Shown here: positions 55,014 through 63,380 of the stretch, piece by piece
Position numbering within the stretch: the stretch's first letter is position 1
How the letters are laid out: each line of letters begins with the position of its first letter
NCBI RefSeq assembly: GCF_041435215.1
Contig: NZ_CP108394.1
Coordinates: forward strand, 6,634,001 to 6,698,000
DNA length: 64,000 nucleotides
Source: Streptomyces sp. NBC_01314
Lineage (GTDB): Bacteria; Actinomycetota; Actinomycetes; Streptomycetales; Streptomycetaceae
Direction: 5' to 3'
Notes under the pieces: generated by a model
The model's database searches: none
What the model was told of the DNA's origin: nothing
What the model saw: only the letters and a program-made list of their open reading frames with translations
Position numbers and translations under genes: made by a program

Positions 55014-55532
55014 TCAGAGCGCCACCCAGGCCGCCGTGATCAGCGCGACGCCCAGCCCGCACAGCACCCACGCCGCCCGCACCATCCGCAACCCGCCCGC
55101 CACGACCACCGCCGCCAACAACAGCGCCCCACCCAACGGCACCCAGGCGTGCAACAGGCCCGCCGGGCCCGTTCGTACGACATCGCTGCTGCCCGGCTTC
55201 ACGACGACGGTGTACGTCTTACCCGTCTCCACCGCCACCGACCGCTCGATGTCGACCCGCTCCCGGGCCTGCGAGCCCGTCGACACCGGCTCGTACGGTC
55301 CCCAGCAGACCTCGTCGGCGCACCGGGACACCGTCAGCGTCCCTTGCTCGCGCCCCTTGCTCAGCATCACGTGCTGGGCGCAGCCCCAGGAACCCCACAC
55401 CCCGGCGATCAGGATCAGCACCGCGATCGCGCCCATGGCCGCCAGCCTTCCGTACCGCAGCGCGACCGACGCGCCGCCGGCCGGGCGCGGACGGCGCCGT
55501 GAGCGGTGCGCGGGGGCTTTGGTGGCAGGCAT
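55014..55532 (-). CDS. Membrane protein of unknown function
   Basis: The 172-residue product has a basic N-terminus (APAHRSRRRPRPAGG), a first helix LAAMGAIAVLILIAGVWGSW, then an outer domain of about 70 residues with cysteines CAQH, SRCADEVCWG and the words GKTYTVVVKPG. Two final helices follow (VPLGGALLLAAVVVAGGL and WVLCGLGVALITAAWVAL). No family recognised. ATG codons at 55532, 55541 and 55556 are all in frame and none has a ribosome site. It converges on ppc. Confidence 0.7.
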   Translation of the reverse strand: MPATKAPAHRSRRRPRPAGGASVALRYGRLAAMGAIAVLILIAGVWGSWGCAQHVMLSKGREQGTLTVSRCADEVCWGPYEPVSTGSQARERVDIERSVAVETGKTYTVVVKPGSSDVVRTGPAGLLHAWVPLGGALLLAAVVVAGGLRMVRAAWVLCGLGVALITAAWVAL

Positions 55533-55621
55533 GGCGGGGATCATTGGCCATGGCACGGCGGTCGGTCAACTCCCGCAGGCCGACGCGGGGATCGGATGAA
55601 TGGTGACTTGTCCGGATCAGC

Positions 55622-56224
55622 TCAGGAGTTGTACGTCCCCTGTGCCCGCTCCAGCCCCTCGATCACCAGGCACTCCACCGCGTCCGCCGCCCGGTCCAGG
55701 AAGTAGTCCAACTCCTTGCGCTCGGTGGAGGAGAAGTCCTTCAGCACGAAGTCGGCGACCTGCATCCGGCCCGGAGGGCGACCGATCCCGAACCGCACAC
55801 GGTGGTAGTCCGGGCCCATCGCCTTCGTCATCGACTTCAGTCCGTTGTGACCGTTGTCACCGCCGCCGAGCTTCAGTCGCAGCGTGCCGTAGTCGATGTC
55901 CAGCTCGTCATGGACCGCGACGATGTTCGCCACCGGCACCTTGTAGAAGTCCCGCAGAGCAGTCACCGGCCCGCCCGAGACATTCATGAACGACATCGGC
56001 TTGGCGAGGATCACCCGGCGGTTCGCAGGCCCCGGAGGCCCGATCCGCCCCTCGATGACCTGAGCCTGCGCCTTCCCGGCCCGCTTGAACCTCCCCCCGA
56101 TCCGCTCGGCCAGCAGATCGGCCACCATGAAGCCCACGTTGTGCCGGTTCGCCGCGTACTCGGGCCCGGGGTTACCGAGGCCGGCGATGAGCCAGGGCGC
56201 ACTCGGATCGGTCGTCACGTCCAT
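55622..56224 (-). CDS. pth: Peptidyl-tRNA hydrolase
   Basis: Releases tRNA from peptidyl-tRNAs dropped by the ribosome. The 200-residue product has the N-terminal [23 protein letters not shown] with catalytic His and Asn, then [23 protein letters not shown] (catalytic Asp), and [16 protein letters not shown] sits only two bases before ATG 56224 but eight before the in-frame GTG 56218, so the latter may be the real start. Downstream of rplY on the same strand with a hairpin between them. Confidence 0.95.
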   Translation of the reverse strand: MDVTTDPSAPWLIAGLGNPGPEYAANRHNVGFMVADLLAERIGGRFKRAGKAQAQVIEGRIGPPGPANRRVILAKPMSFMNVSGGPVTALRDFYKVPVANIVAVHDELDIDYGTLRLKLGGGDNGHNGLKSMTKAMGPDYHRVRFGIGRPPGRMQVADFVLKDFSSTERKELDYFLDRAADAVECLVIEGLERAQGTYNS

Positions 56225-56231
56225 GTCTCCT

Positions 56232-56263
56232 TGATACGCGCCAGCCGCTGCCCCCAGAAGGGA
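56232..56263 (-). terminator. Hairpin between rplY and pth
   Basis: CAGCCGCTG (56232-56240) and CAGCGGCTG (56255-56263) form a perfect 9-bp stem with a 14-base loop, 8 bases before the pth start. It may attenuate transcription from rplY into pth. Confidence 0.5.
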
Positions 56264-56298
56264 ACAGCGGCTGACGAACCGATGACAGAGCTTGAGGA

Positions 56299-56886
56299 TC
56301 AGGCCTCGGCGGCCGCGTTGCCCTCGGCGTCCTCCGACGGCTCCTCCGCCTGGGCGGACAGGACCTGCAGGACGACCGCGTCCTCGTCCGTCGCCAGCGT
56401 GGTGCCCTTCGGCAGCGGGATGTCCTTGGCCAGGATGGCGGCGCCGGCCTCCAGGCCCGCGATGGAGACGGTGACCGACTCGGGGATGTGCGTGGCCTCG
56501 GCCTCGACGTTCAGCGTGCTCAGCACGTGCTCGAGCAGGAAGGCACCCGGAGCCAGCTCGCCCTCGGTGTGGACGTAGACCTCGACGTTGACCTTCTCGC
56601 CACGCTTGACGAGCAGGAGGTCCACGTGGTCGAGGAAGCCCTTGATCGCGTCGCGCTGCACGGCCTTCGGGATCGCCAGCTGGGTCTTGCCCTCGATGTC
56701 CAGGCTGAGCAGGACGTTCGGGGTGCGCAGGGCGAGCGTCAGCTCGTGACCCGGCAGGGTGATGTGCACCGGGTCGGCACCGTGGCCGTAGACCACGGCG
56801 GGCACCTTGCTGGCACGGCGGATACGGCGGGCGGCGCCCTTGCCGAACTCGGTGCGGGTCTCGGCTGCGAGCTTGACCTCGGCCAT
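56299..56886 (-). CDS. rplY: Ribosomal protein bL25, long CTC form
   Basis: 5S-rRNA-binding ribosomal protein with the C-terminal TL5/CTC extension (195 residues, against about 95 for the short E. coli form). The N-terminal RNA-binding half reads [24 protein letters not shown], then HELTLALR. The C-terminal beta domain has [19 protein letters not shown] and [10 protein letters not shown]. An acidic Glu/Ala tail follows. GAGGAG precedes ATG 56886. It lies 176 bases after prs, which carries a hairpin, and upstream of pth. Confidence 0.95.
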   Translation of the reverse strand: MAEVKLAAETRTEFGKGAARRIRRASKVPAVVYGHGADPVHITLPGHELTLALRTPNVLLSLDIEGKTQLAIPKAVQRDAIKGFLDHVDLLLVKRGEKVNVEVYVHTEGELAPGAFLLEHVLSTLNVEAEATHIPESVTVSIAGLEAGAAILAKDIPLPKGTTLATDEDAVVLQVLSAQAEEPSEDAEGNAAAEA

Positions 56887-56969
56887 GTTCACTCCTCGTA
56901 GAACTGGGGAAAGGTGGTCACCCGGCCAAACCATCGGCCTGCTACGAAGAGCGCGTCGATAACGGACCG

Positions 56970-56991
56970 CCGTACACACACGTGTACGGCC
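56970..56991 (-). terminator. Hairpin between prs and rplY
   Basis: GCCGTACAC (56970-56978) and GTGTACGGC (56983-56991) form a perfect 9-bp stem with a 4-base loop. It may end prs mRNA or serve as a leader element for rplY. Confidence 0.5.
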
Positions 56992-57062
56992 TCCCTCGCC
57001 GAGCAACTGTGACAGCTTACGCAACGGGAAGGCCGTACAAGAAATCGATCTAGAGACGACTG

Positions 57063-58037
57063 TCAGTGCTCGTCGAAAAGGCTCGTCACCGAACCGTCCT
57101 CGAACACCTCGCGCACCGCGCTCGCGATCGTCGGTGCGATCGACAGCACCGTGATCTTGTCCAGCTGCAGCTCGCCCGGGGTCGGCAGGGAGTCCGTGAA
57201 CACGAACTCGCTCACCTTCGAGTTCTTCAGCCGGTCCGCCGCCGGACCCGACAGCACACCGTGCGTCGCCGTCACGATGACGTCCTCCGCACCGTGCGCG
57301 AACAGCGCGTCGGCCGCGGCGCAGATGGTCCCACCGGTGTCGATCATGTCGTCGACCAGGACACACACCCGGCCCTTGACCTCACCCACGACCTCGTGGA
57401 CGGTCACCTGGTTCGCCACGTCCTTGTCGCGCCGCTTGTGCACGATCGCCAGCGGCGCGCCGAGACGGTCGCACCAGCGGTCGGCCACCCGCACCCGGCC
57501 CGCGTCCGGCGAGACGACCGTCAGCTTGTTCCGGTCCACCTTCGCGCCCACGTAGTCCGCGAGCAGCGGCAGCGCGAACAGATGATCCACGGGACCGTCG
57601 AAGAAGCCCTGGATCTGGTCCGTGTGCAGGTCCACGGCCAGAATCCGGTCCGCACCCGCCGTCTTCATCAGGTCCGCGACCAGACGCGCCGAGATCGGTT
57701 CACGCCCGCGGTGCTTCTTGTCCTGGCGGGCGTAACCGTAGAACGGCACGATGACGGTGATCGAGCGGGCCGACGCACGCTTCAACGCGTCGATCATGAT
57801 CAACTGCTCCATGACCCACTTGTTGATCGGAGCCGTGTGGCTCTGGATCAGGAAGCAGTCCGCACCACGTGCCGACTCCTCGTAGCGGACGTAGATCTCG
57901 CCGTTCGCGAAGTCGAAGGCCTTCGTCGGGACGACCCCGATACCCAACTGCTGGGCGATCTCCTCGGCAAGCTCGGGGTGGGCGCGGCCGGAGAAGAACA
58001 TCATCTTCTTCTCGCCGGTCGTCTTGATCCCGGTCAC
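57063..58037 (-). CDS. prs: Ribose-phosphate pyrophosphokinase
   Basis: Makes PRPP from ribose-5-phosphate and ATP, feeding nucleotide, His and Trp synthesis. The 324 residues show the class I layout: FSGRAHPELAEEIAQQLG, the flexible loop region PFYGYARQDKKHRGREPISA, the DLHTDQIQGFF metal site, and the PRPP-binding loop VLVDDMIDTGGTI. GTG 58037 has GGAG about 8 bases upstream. Order glmU-prs-rplY-pth on the minus strand is conserved in actinobacteria. Confidence 0.96.
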   Translation of the reverse strand: MTGIKTTGEKKMMFFSGRAHPELAEEIAQQLGIGVVPTKAFDFANGEIYVRYEESARGADCFLIQSHTAPINKWVMEQLIMIDALKRASARSITVIVPFYGYARQDKKHRGREPISARLVADLMKTAGADRILAVDLHTDQIQGFFDGPVDHLFALPLLADYVGAKVDRNKLTVVSPDAGRVRVADRWCDRLGAPLAIVHKRRDKDVANQVTVHEVVGEVKGRVCVLVDDMIDTGGTICAAADALFAHGAEDVIVTATHGVLSGPAADRLKNSKVSEFVFTDSLPTPGELQLDKITVLSIAPTIASAVREVFEDGSVTSLFDEH

Positions 58038-58147
58038 AGCACTGTCTCCTCAGAGGTTCTCAGCCGGGCACGCGGAAGCCGCTGGCTCAGCTGGGGTGCG
58101 GGTGTGCAGTTATCACGGTACGACGTCCTTGGCGCACCCGTTTCCGG

Positions 58148-59596
58148 TCAGCCTTTGCTTTCGCCCTCCAGGGAAGCCTTCTCGGCGGCTTTGGCCGCCG
58201 CGCTCCCCGGACGCTTACGAGCCACCCAACCCTCGATATTCCGCTGCTGGCCACGGGCCACGGCCAGCGAACCGGGCGGCACATCCTTGGTGATCACGGA
58301 CCCGGCGGCGGTGTACGCACCGTCCCCGACCGTGACAGGCGCCACAAACATGTTGTCCGAACCCGTCTTGCAGTGCGACCCGACGGTGGTGTGGTGCTTG
58401 CTCTCCCCGTCGTAGTTCACGAACACGCTCGCCGCGCCGATGTTCGAGTACTCGCCGATGGTGGCGTCACCGACGTAGGACAGGTGCGGGATCTTCGTCC
58501 CCTCGCCGATGTTCGAGTTCTTCGTCTCGACGAACGTGCCGATCTTGGACTTGAGGCCGAGACGGGTACCGGGACGGAGGTACGCGTACGGCCCCACGCT
58601 CGCCTGCGGCCCGATCTCGGCACCGTCCGCCACCGTGTTGTCGACGCGCGCGCCGGCCCCGACCCTCGTGTCCTTCAGCCGGGTGTTCGGACCGACCTCC
58701 GCGCCCTCGGCGAGGTGTGTGGCGCCCAGCAGCTGGGTGCCCGGGTGGACGAGCGCGTCCTGCTCGAACGTGACGGTGACGTCGACCCAGGTGGTGGCGG
58801 GGTCGATGACGGTCACCCCGGCGAGCATGGCGTCGGTGAGCAGCCGGTCGTTGAGGATGCGCCGGGCCTCGGAGAGCTGCACGCGGTTGTTGATCCCGGC
58901 GATCTCGCGGTGGTCGCCGGCGACGGAGGCCCCGACCCGGTGCCCGGCCTCGCGCAGGATCCCGAGGACGTCGGTGAGGTACTCCTCGCCCTGGCTGTTG
59001 TCGGTCCTGACCTTCCCGAGGGCGTCCGCGAGGAGCTGGCCGTCGAACGCGAAGACCCCGGAGTTGATCTCACGGATCGCGCGCTGCGACTCGGTGGCGT
59101 CCTTGTGCTCCACGATGGCCGTCACCGCACCGGAGGCGCCGTCGCGGACGATACGGCCGTAGCCGGTGGCGTCCGGGACCTCGGCGGTCAGCACGGTGAC
59201 GGCGTTGCCGTCGGTGGAGTGGGTGGCGGTGAGGGCCCGCAGGGTCGCGCCGGTGAGTAGGGGGGTGTCGCCGCAGACGACCACGACCGTCCCGTCGACG
59301 ACCCCGCCCAGTTCTTCGAGCCCCATCCGCACCGCGTGCCCGGTGCCGTTCTGCTCCGCCTGGACCGCCGTACGCACGCCGGGGTCGGCCTCGGCGAGGT
59401 GCGCGGTGACCTTCTCGCGGGCGTGCCCGACGACGACGACCAGGTTCTCCGGGTCCAACTCGCGCGCGGCGGCGAGGACGTGGCCGACCAGCGAACGGCC
59501 ACAGATGCTGTGCAGAACCTTCGGTGTGGCCGACTTCATACGGGTGCCCTCACCCGCTGCGAGTACGACGACGGCTGCCGGGCGGGTTGCGCTCAC
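58148..59596 (-). CDS. glmU: Bifunctional GlmU (UDP-GlcNAc synthesis)
   Basis: Acetylates glucosamine-1-phosphate and then uridylylates it to UDP-N-acetylglucosamine, the peptidoglycan precursor. The 482-residue product has the N-terminal pyrophosphorylase VLAAGEGTRMKSATPKVLH, then QAEQNGTGHAV and VVVCGDTPLL. The C-terminal left-handed beta-helix (about 255-455, repeats like TIGEYSNIGAASVFVNYDG) carries the acetyltransferase. A Lys/Ala-rich tail ends it. GTG 59596 follows GAAGGG. A tRNA gene lies 125 bases upstream on the same strand. Confidence 0.96.
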   Translation of the reverse strand: MSATRPAAVVVLAAGEGTRMKSATPKVLHSICGRSLVGHVLAAARELDPENLVVVVGHAREKVTAHLAEADPGVRTAVQAEQNGTGHAVRMGLEELGGVVDGTVVVVCGDTPLLTGATLRALTATHSTDGNAVTVLTAEVPDATGYGRIVRDGASGAVTAIVEHKDATESQRAIREINSGVFAFDGQLLADALGKVRTDNSQGEEYLTDVLGILREAGHRVGASVAGDHREIAGINNRVQLSEARRILNDRLLTDAMLAGVTVIDPATTWVDVTVTFEQDALVHPGTQLLGATHLAEGAEVGPNTRLKDTRVGAGARVDNTVADGAEIGPQASVGPYAYLRPGTRLGLKSKIGTFVETKNSNIGEGTKIPHLSYVGDATIGEYSNIGAASVFVNYDGESKHHTTVGSHCKTGSDNMFVAPVTVGDGAYTAAGSVITKDVPPGSLAVARGQQRNIEGWVARKRPGSAAAKAAEKASLEGESKG

Positions 59597-59720
59597 GGGG
59601 ATGCCCTTCGGCTGTGGATGGGTGGGGTGTGGACATCCGCAGGATACCGGGGCGTTGTGAGGGGGAAATGTGAGTCGGGTCCCGACCCGTTCACTTGGGT
59701 GAGGACCCGTCCGTATGAGG

Positions 59721-59792
59721 CTCCCCCGCCAGGACTCGAACCCGGACAAATGGCACCAAAAGCCACGGTGCTGCCAATTACACCACGGGGGA
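59721..59792 (-). tRNA. tRNA-Gln (anticodon UUG)
   Basis: Folded by eye on the minus strand: 7-bp acceptor stem (TCCCCCG with CGGGGGA, discriminator G at 59721), a D-arm containing AATTGGCAG, and an anticodon stem GTGGC/GCCAT with loop TTTTGGT giving anticodon TTG. The T-arm contains GGGTTCGAGTCC. The CCA end is not encoded. Length 72. It reads CAA, a rare glutamine codon in such GC-rich genomes. Confidence 0.93.
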
Positions 59793-60043
59793 ATGAATTC
59801 GATCCAACCGGACATTTGGTCAGGCTGTCGAATGGCGCCTCCTACTATGCCGCACCGGACGCCCTCCATGCGACGGTATAGGTAGGCCACTCGACGTCGC
59901 GGACGGCCGGGCAGCAGCACCGCACCTCCCGGCAGTTCGGGGGACGGTTCGGGGGACGGCGGGCGGTTTCGCTTCTCTTCGACAGGGCGGGGCGGTGCGG
60001 GCCGGTACGGGAAACTCGCCGGAAAAGCGGCGGCACTCGAACG

Positions 60044-60049
60044 TAGGCT
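60044..60049 (+). promoter_or_regulatory. Possible -10 box, leaderless sensor kinase
   Basis: TAGGCT ends six bases before ATG 60056 with no ribosome site between. The 263-base gap 59793-60055 has no gene; a 12-base GTTCGGGGGACG word is tandemly duplicated around 59935-59960. Confidence 0.4.
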
Positions 60050-60055
60050 TGGGTC

Positions 60056-61399
60056 ATGACCACGACGGGGGAAGACCGCACCGGGGCCGGGACGGGGGAC
60101 AGGGCCGGGCCGTGGTGGTGGGAACGGTGGCGGGGGGCGTTGCTCGACGTTGGGCTGGCGTCGGTGTCGGCGGTCGAGTGCGCGGTGGAGGGTGTCGAGT
60201 TCGCGCGGAACGCCGCGTTGCCGGAGGCCGTGGGGGTCGCGTTCGGGGCGCTCGCTGGTTCCGTCCTGCTGGTGCGGCGGATGTGGCCCGTTGCCGTCGT
60301 GCTCGTCTTCATCGCTGTCGCGCCCGCTCAGATGGGGTATCTGATGGGGCTCGTCGGGCTGTACACGCTGGCGGCGTCGGAAGCGCCGCGGCGGATCATC
60401 GGGGCGCTGTCGGGGATGGCGTTCACCGGGGTGTTCATCGTGTGGTTCGTGCAGGCGACGCAGAGCGACATGCAGGGGGACGGGGCGGTCGGGGGCGGGG
60501 ACGCGTTCGCGCCGTTCCTCGCGCTGACGATGGCGATCGGGCTGACCGCGCCGCCCGTACTGCTGGGGCTGTACGTCGGGGCGCGGCGGCGGCTGATGGA
60601 GAGTCTGCGGGAGCGGGCGGATTCGCTGGAGCGGGAGTTGCAGCTGCTCGCGGAGCGGGCGGAGGAGCGGGCGGAGTGGGCCCGGGGGGAGGAGCGCACC
60701 CGGATCGCCCGGGAGATGCATGACGTGGTCGCGCATCGGGTGTCGTTGATGGTCGTGCACGCGGCCGCTCTGCAGGCCGTGGCACGGAAGGATCCGGAGA
60801 AGGCCGTGCGGAACGCGGCGCTCGTGGGGGACATGGGACGGCAGGCGCTGACCGAGTTGCGGGAGATGCTCGGGGTGCTGCGGTCCGGGGAGGGGTTCTC
60901 CTCGATGGCGCGGGCGGAGCCGGTGCCGGTCGCGGTGCCTCTGGCGGCGGTGGGGGCGGCGGCCGCGGCCGCCGCTTCGCGGGCCGAGGACGAGGCCGGT
61001 GAGGGGCCCTGTCTGGCTGAGCTGGAGGTGCTCGTGGGGCAGTCGGCGACGGCGGGGATGGTCGTCGAGCTGTCGGTGGAGGGGGAGGTGCGGGTGTATG
61101 CGGCCGAGGTCGAGCAGACGGCGTACCGGGTGGTGCAGGAGGCGTTGACGAACGTGCACAAGCATGCGGCGGGGGCGAAGACGCATGTGCGGCTGGCGCA
61201 TCGGGCGGCGGAGATCGCGATGCAGGTGGAGAACGGGGCGCCGCCGGAGCCGGGGGCGGCGGGGGCCGCGCGGTTGCCGAGCGGGGGGAACGGGTTACTC
61301 GGGATGAAGGAGCGGGTGGCCGAGCTGGGGGGCGTCTTCGTGTCCGGGCCCACCGATGCCGGGGGGTTTCGGGTGTCCGCGGTGATTCCGGCGGCGTAG
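60056..61399 (+). CDS. Orphan sensor histidine kinase with a TTA codon
   Basis: The 447-residue kinase of the HisKA_3 (NarL-partner) class has four to five membrane helices in the first 175 residues with little outside the membrane, then a coiled coil (180-215). The dimerisation helix reads RTRIAREMHDVVAHRVSLM, with phosphorylated His222. N-box YRVVQEALTNVHKHA and G-box GNGLLGMKERV follow. Codon 414 (61295-61297), in the G-box, is TTA, so full translation should need the bldA tRNA. No response regulator gene is adjacent. Confidence 0.92.
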   Translation: MTTTGEDRTGAGTGDRAGPWWWERWRGALLDVGLASVSAVECAVEGVEFARNAALPEAVGVAFGALAGSVLLVRRMWPVAVVLVFIAVAPAQMGYLMGLVGLYTLAASEAPRRIIGALSGMAFTGVFIVWFVQATQSDMQGDGAVGGGDAFAPFLALTMAIGLTAPPVLLGLYVGARRRLMESLRERADSLERELQLLAERAEERAEWARGEERTRIAREMHDVVAHRVSLMVVHAAALQAVARKDPEKAVRNAALVGDMGRQALTELREMLGVLRSGEGFSSMARAEPVPVAVPLAAVGAAAAAAASRAEDEAGEGPCLAELEVLVGQSATAGMVVELSVEGEVRVYAAEVEQTAYRVVQEALTNVHKHAAGAKTHVRLAHRAAEIAMQVENGAPPEPGAAGAARLPSGGNGLLGMKERVAELGGVFVSGPTDAGGFRVSAVIPAA

Positions 61400-61616
61400 G
61401 GGCGGGGTGCGACCTGTTGCCCGGTCACCCGGCGACTTCCGCCGGGCGCGGGCGGGTTCCACTCACCGGCGCTCGCCGGGTGCCGTTGCGCCCACCCTCC
61501 CCCACGCTTGGCTGCGCTCGCGCGGGAGGTGCCCCCATCGCCCCAGCGGCACGACTGCCCGCAGCGAGGCCGGTTTGGGGCGGCGCCGACGTGGACGCCG
61601 GGGGTGGCGGGGGACG

Positions 61617-61850
61617 GCGTGGACCGCGGGGACGGCGGCGACGGCGAGAGCACCGAGGACGCCGAGGGTCATGAGGGCGGCGACGGCGGCGAGAACTTCG
61701 TGGACGGCGCGTGCCGCGGGGACGGCGACGGCGGCGAGAACTTCGAGAACTCCGAGGATGCCGAGTGCCGCGGGGACGGCGACGACCGCGCGAACACCGC
61801 GAACATCGAGGACACCGAGGACACCGAGGGCCGTGAGGGTGTCGAAGGCG
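61617..61850. repeat. Low-complexity repetitive region
   Basis: The 472-base gap between the kinase and the SUKH-3 gene (61400-61871) is largely imperfect repeats of GACGGCGGCGAGAACTTCG and GCCGCGGGGACGGCGACG words. On the minus strand one frame is a run of Ala/Val/Leu codons (LGVLGVL, VLAAVAVPAAR) and on the plus strand an Asp/Gly/Glu run; neither looks like a real protein. Near 61496-61540 a CTCCCCCA...GGGAGGTGCCCCCAT element can fold. Confidence 0.55.
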
Positions 61851-61871
61851 GCTCGCCGGGCGTAGGTCTGT

Positions 61872-62366
61872 TCAGGTGGCTGTCAGGCGGGTTGGGTCGG
61901 TGCCTGTGAGCAGGGTCGTGAGGGCTGTGTCGATGTTGGGGCCGAGGTACCAGTCGCCGGTGTGGTCGAGGGCGTAGGCGCGGCCCTCGGCGTCGATGGC
62001 GATGAGGGAGCGGGTGCCGGTCTCGTGGCCGAGGGGGCAGACCTCGGTGTCGAGGGCGCGGCCGAGGTCGCCGAGGGTGCGGGCCATGTGGAGGCCGTGC
62101 AGCGGGTCGAGGTGCAGGTCGGCGGGGGCGAGCCGGCGGCCGGGGCCCTGGGCGGTGAGGTGGAGCCCGCCGAACTCGGCCCAGGCCTCGACCGCCGCCG
62201 GGAAGACCGCGTGGCGGTGGCCGGCGGGGGAGACGTGCTCGCGGAGGGCGTCGGCCCAGATCTCGGCCCGCTTTATGTCCCAGCGGCCCGGCTGCCAGCC
62301 GGCGGCGCGCAGGGCGGCGTCGACGGGGACGGAGAAGCGCGTGGAGGAGGTGCGGTCGGTGTGCAT
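61872..62366 (-). CDS. SUKH-3 family immunity-type protein
   Basis: The 164-residue soluble protein opens with the SUKH-3 pattern FSVPVDAALRAAGWQPGRWD, then EAWAEFGGLHL, LHLDPLHGLHMA, a conserved CPLGHE, and LIAIDAEGRAYALDHTGDWYLGPN. SUKH proteins neutralise nuclease and deaminase toxins in polymorphic toxin systems. Here it lies 190 bases after a YwqJ-type deaminase gene on the same strand, the pairing expected for toxin and immunity. ATG 62366 has no clear ribosome site. Confidence 0.82.
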   Translation of the reverse strand: MHTDRTSSTRFSVPVDAALRAAGWQPGRWDIKRAEIWADALREHVSPAGHRHAVFPAAVEAWAEFGGLHLTAQGPGRRLAPADLHLDPLHGLHMARTLGDLGRALDTEVCPLGHETGTRSLIAIDAEGRAYALDHTGDWYLGPNIDTALTTLLTGTDPTRLTAT

Positions 62367-62462
62367 CTGCCCTTTGTTCGTCGGGGGTTCGTCGGCGGTT
62401 TGAACTCGGGTCGGGGACGGGGCCGGGACATCGGCTTGTCAGTGGCCCTGCGATCCCGGGGC

Positions 62463-62483
62463 GGACTCCTCGTTCCGGAGTCC
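62463..62483 (-). terminator. Small hairpin between deaminase and SUKH-3 genes
   Basis: GGACTCC (62463-62469) and GGAGTCC (62477-62483) form a 7-bp stem with a 7-base loop, which may tune the ratio of the two products. Confidence 0.35.
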
Positions 62484-62556
62484 TGGAGCCCTGGAATCTC
62501 TGACGCGATCTCCGGGAGACGGGTTCCTGGGCCGGGACGGCCGCCCGGGTCCCGGC

Positions 62557-63057
62557 TCAGTTCTCCTGTGCCGGGTCCACGATGCGGACGCCGAAGTGGG
62601 AGCTGAGCGCCGTGCAGGAGCGGCACGGGGTGGCGAAGGCGCCGTGGAGGGGGTCGCCGTCCTCGCGGATGTGGCGGGTGGTGAGCTTGGCCTGCTTGAG
62701 GACCTTGCGGGCCTCGCCGTTGGACATGGGTCTGCGGGCGGCGCGCCTGCTGCGGGCCGCGTCGGCACCGGTGATGTGCCGGGAGATGAGGATGGCCTCG
62801 GCGCAGCGGCCGGTGAAGCGGTCGCGCTGCGCGGTGGCGAGGGAGTCGAGGAACTCCTGGACCAGGGCGTGCAGGGGCGGGGCATGGTCGCCGCGTGCGG
62901 CGGTGCCGGTGAGGGTCTCGCCGCGCACCGAGAGGGCGGCGGCCACGGTCGGCAGGATGCCGTCACGGCGGTGGAGGAGGGCCGGGGCATGCCGCTGTTC
63001 CGCGGTGCTCCAGCCGATGCGAGGGTCGCCCGAAGGCCCCGCCTGCGTCGCGCTCAT
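62557..63057 (-). CDS. YwqJ-type nucleic-acid deaminase domain protein
   Basis: The 166-residue protein is essentially one predicted zinc deaminase domain of the toxin-associated YwqJ family. The catalytic motif is GRCAEAILISRH (C-A-E) and the zinc-binding TPCRSC follows near residue 147, separated by a SNGEARKVLKQAKL helix as usual. There is no signal peptide or N-terminal trafficking module, unlike full contact-dependent toxins. GGGAGGGGA precedes ATG 63057. Followed by the SUKH-3 gene; divergent from the WHH/SUKH fusion. Confidence 0.82.
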   Translation of the reverse strand: MSATQAGPSGDPRIGWSTAEQRHAPALLHRRDGILPTVAAALSVRGETLTGTAARGDHAPPLHALVQEFLDSLATAQRDRFTGRCAEAILISRHITGADAARSRRAARRPMSNGEARKVLKQAKLTTRHIREDGDPLHGAFATPCRSCTALSSHFGVRIVDPAQEN

Positions 63058-63380
63058 GGTCGTGATCCCCTCCCGTTGCATCCCCCGCCAGCGGACACAG
63101 AGTGCCAAACGGCGTGGCCCGTGCGGAAGCTGGGGCGGTACGACACGCCCGGGCTTCGGCGTTCCGTGAGGGTGGCGTGACGGCTGGTCACGGAACCAGA
63201 GGCCCGGTGACCGGTGTCGCCGTACCGCATAGGCTGTCGACAACCGCGATCCGTTCGGTCTCGCGATCGAGTACGGGCAGAACAGGCCATATCGGGGTCT
63301 TCTCTGCTGTCGGAGAGCGGTAGGACAGCGACAACGCAGCCAGAACAGGTCACACCAGAACGCCGCAGGGGGCTACCGCC

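Noticed and set aside
61508..61909. 133-codon Asp/Gly/Glu-rich open frame
   Set aside because: It is generated by tandem repeats, has no ribosome site and overlaps the end of the SUKH-3 gene in the opposite direction.
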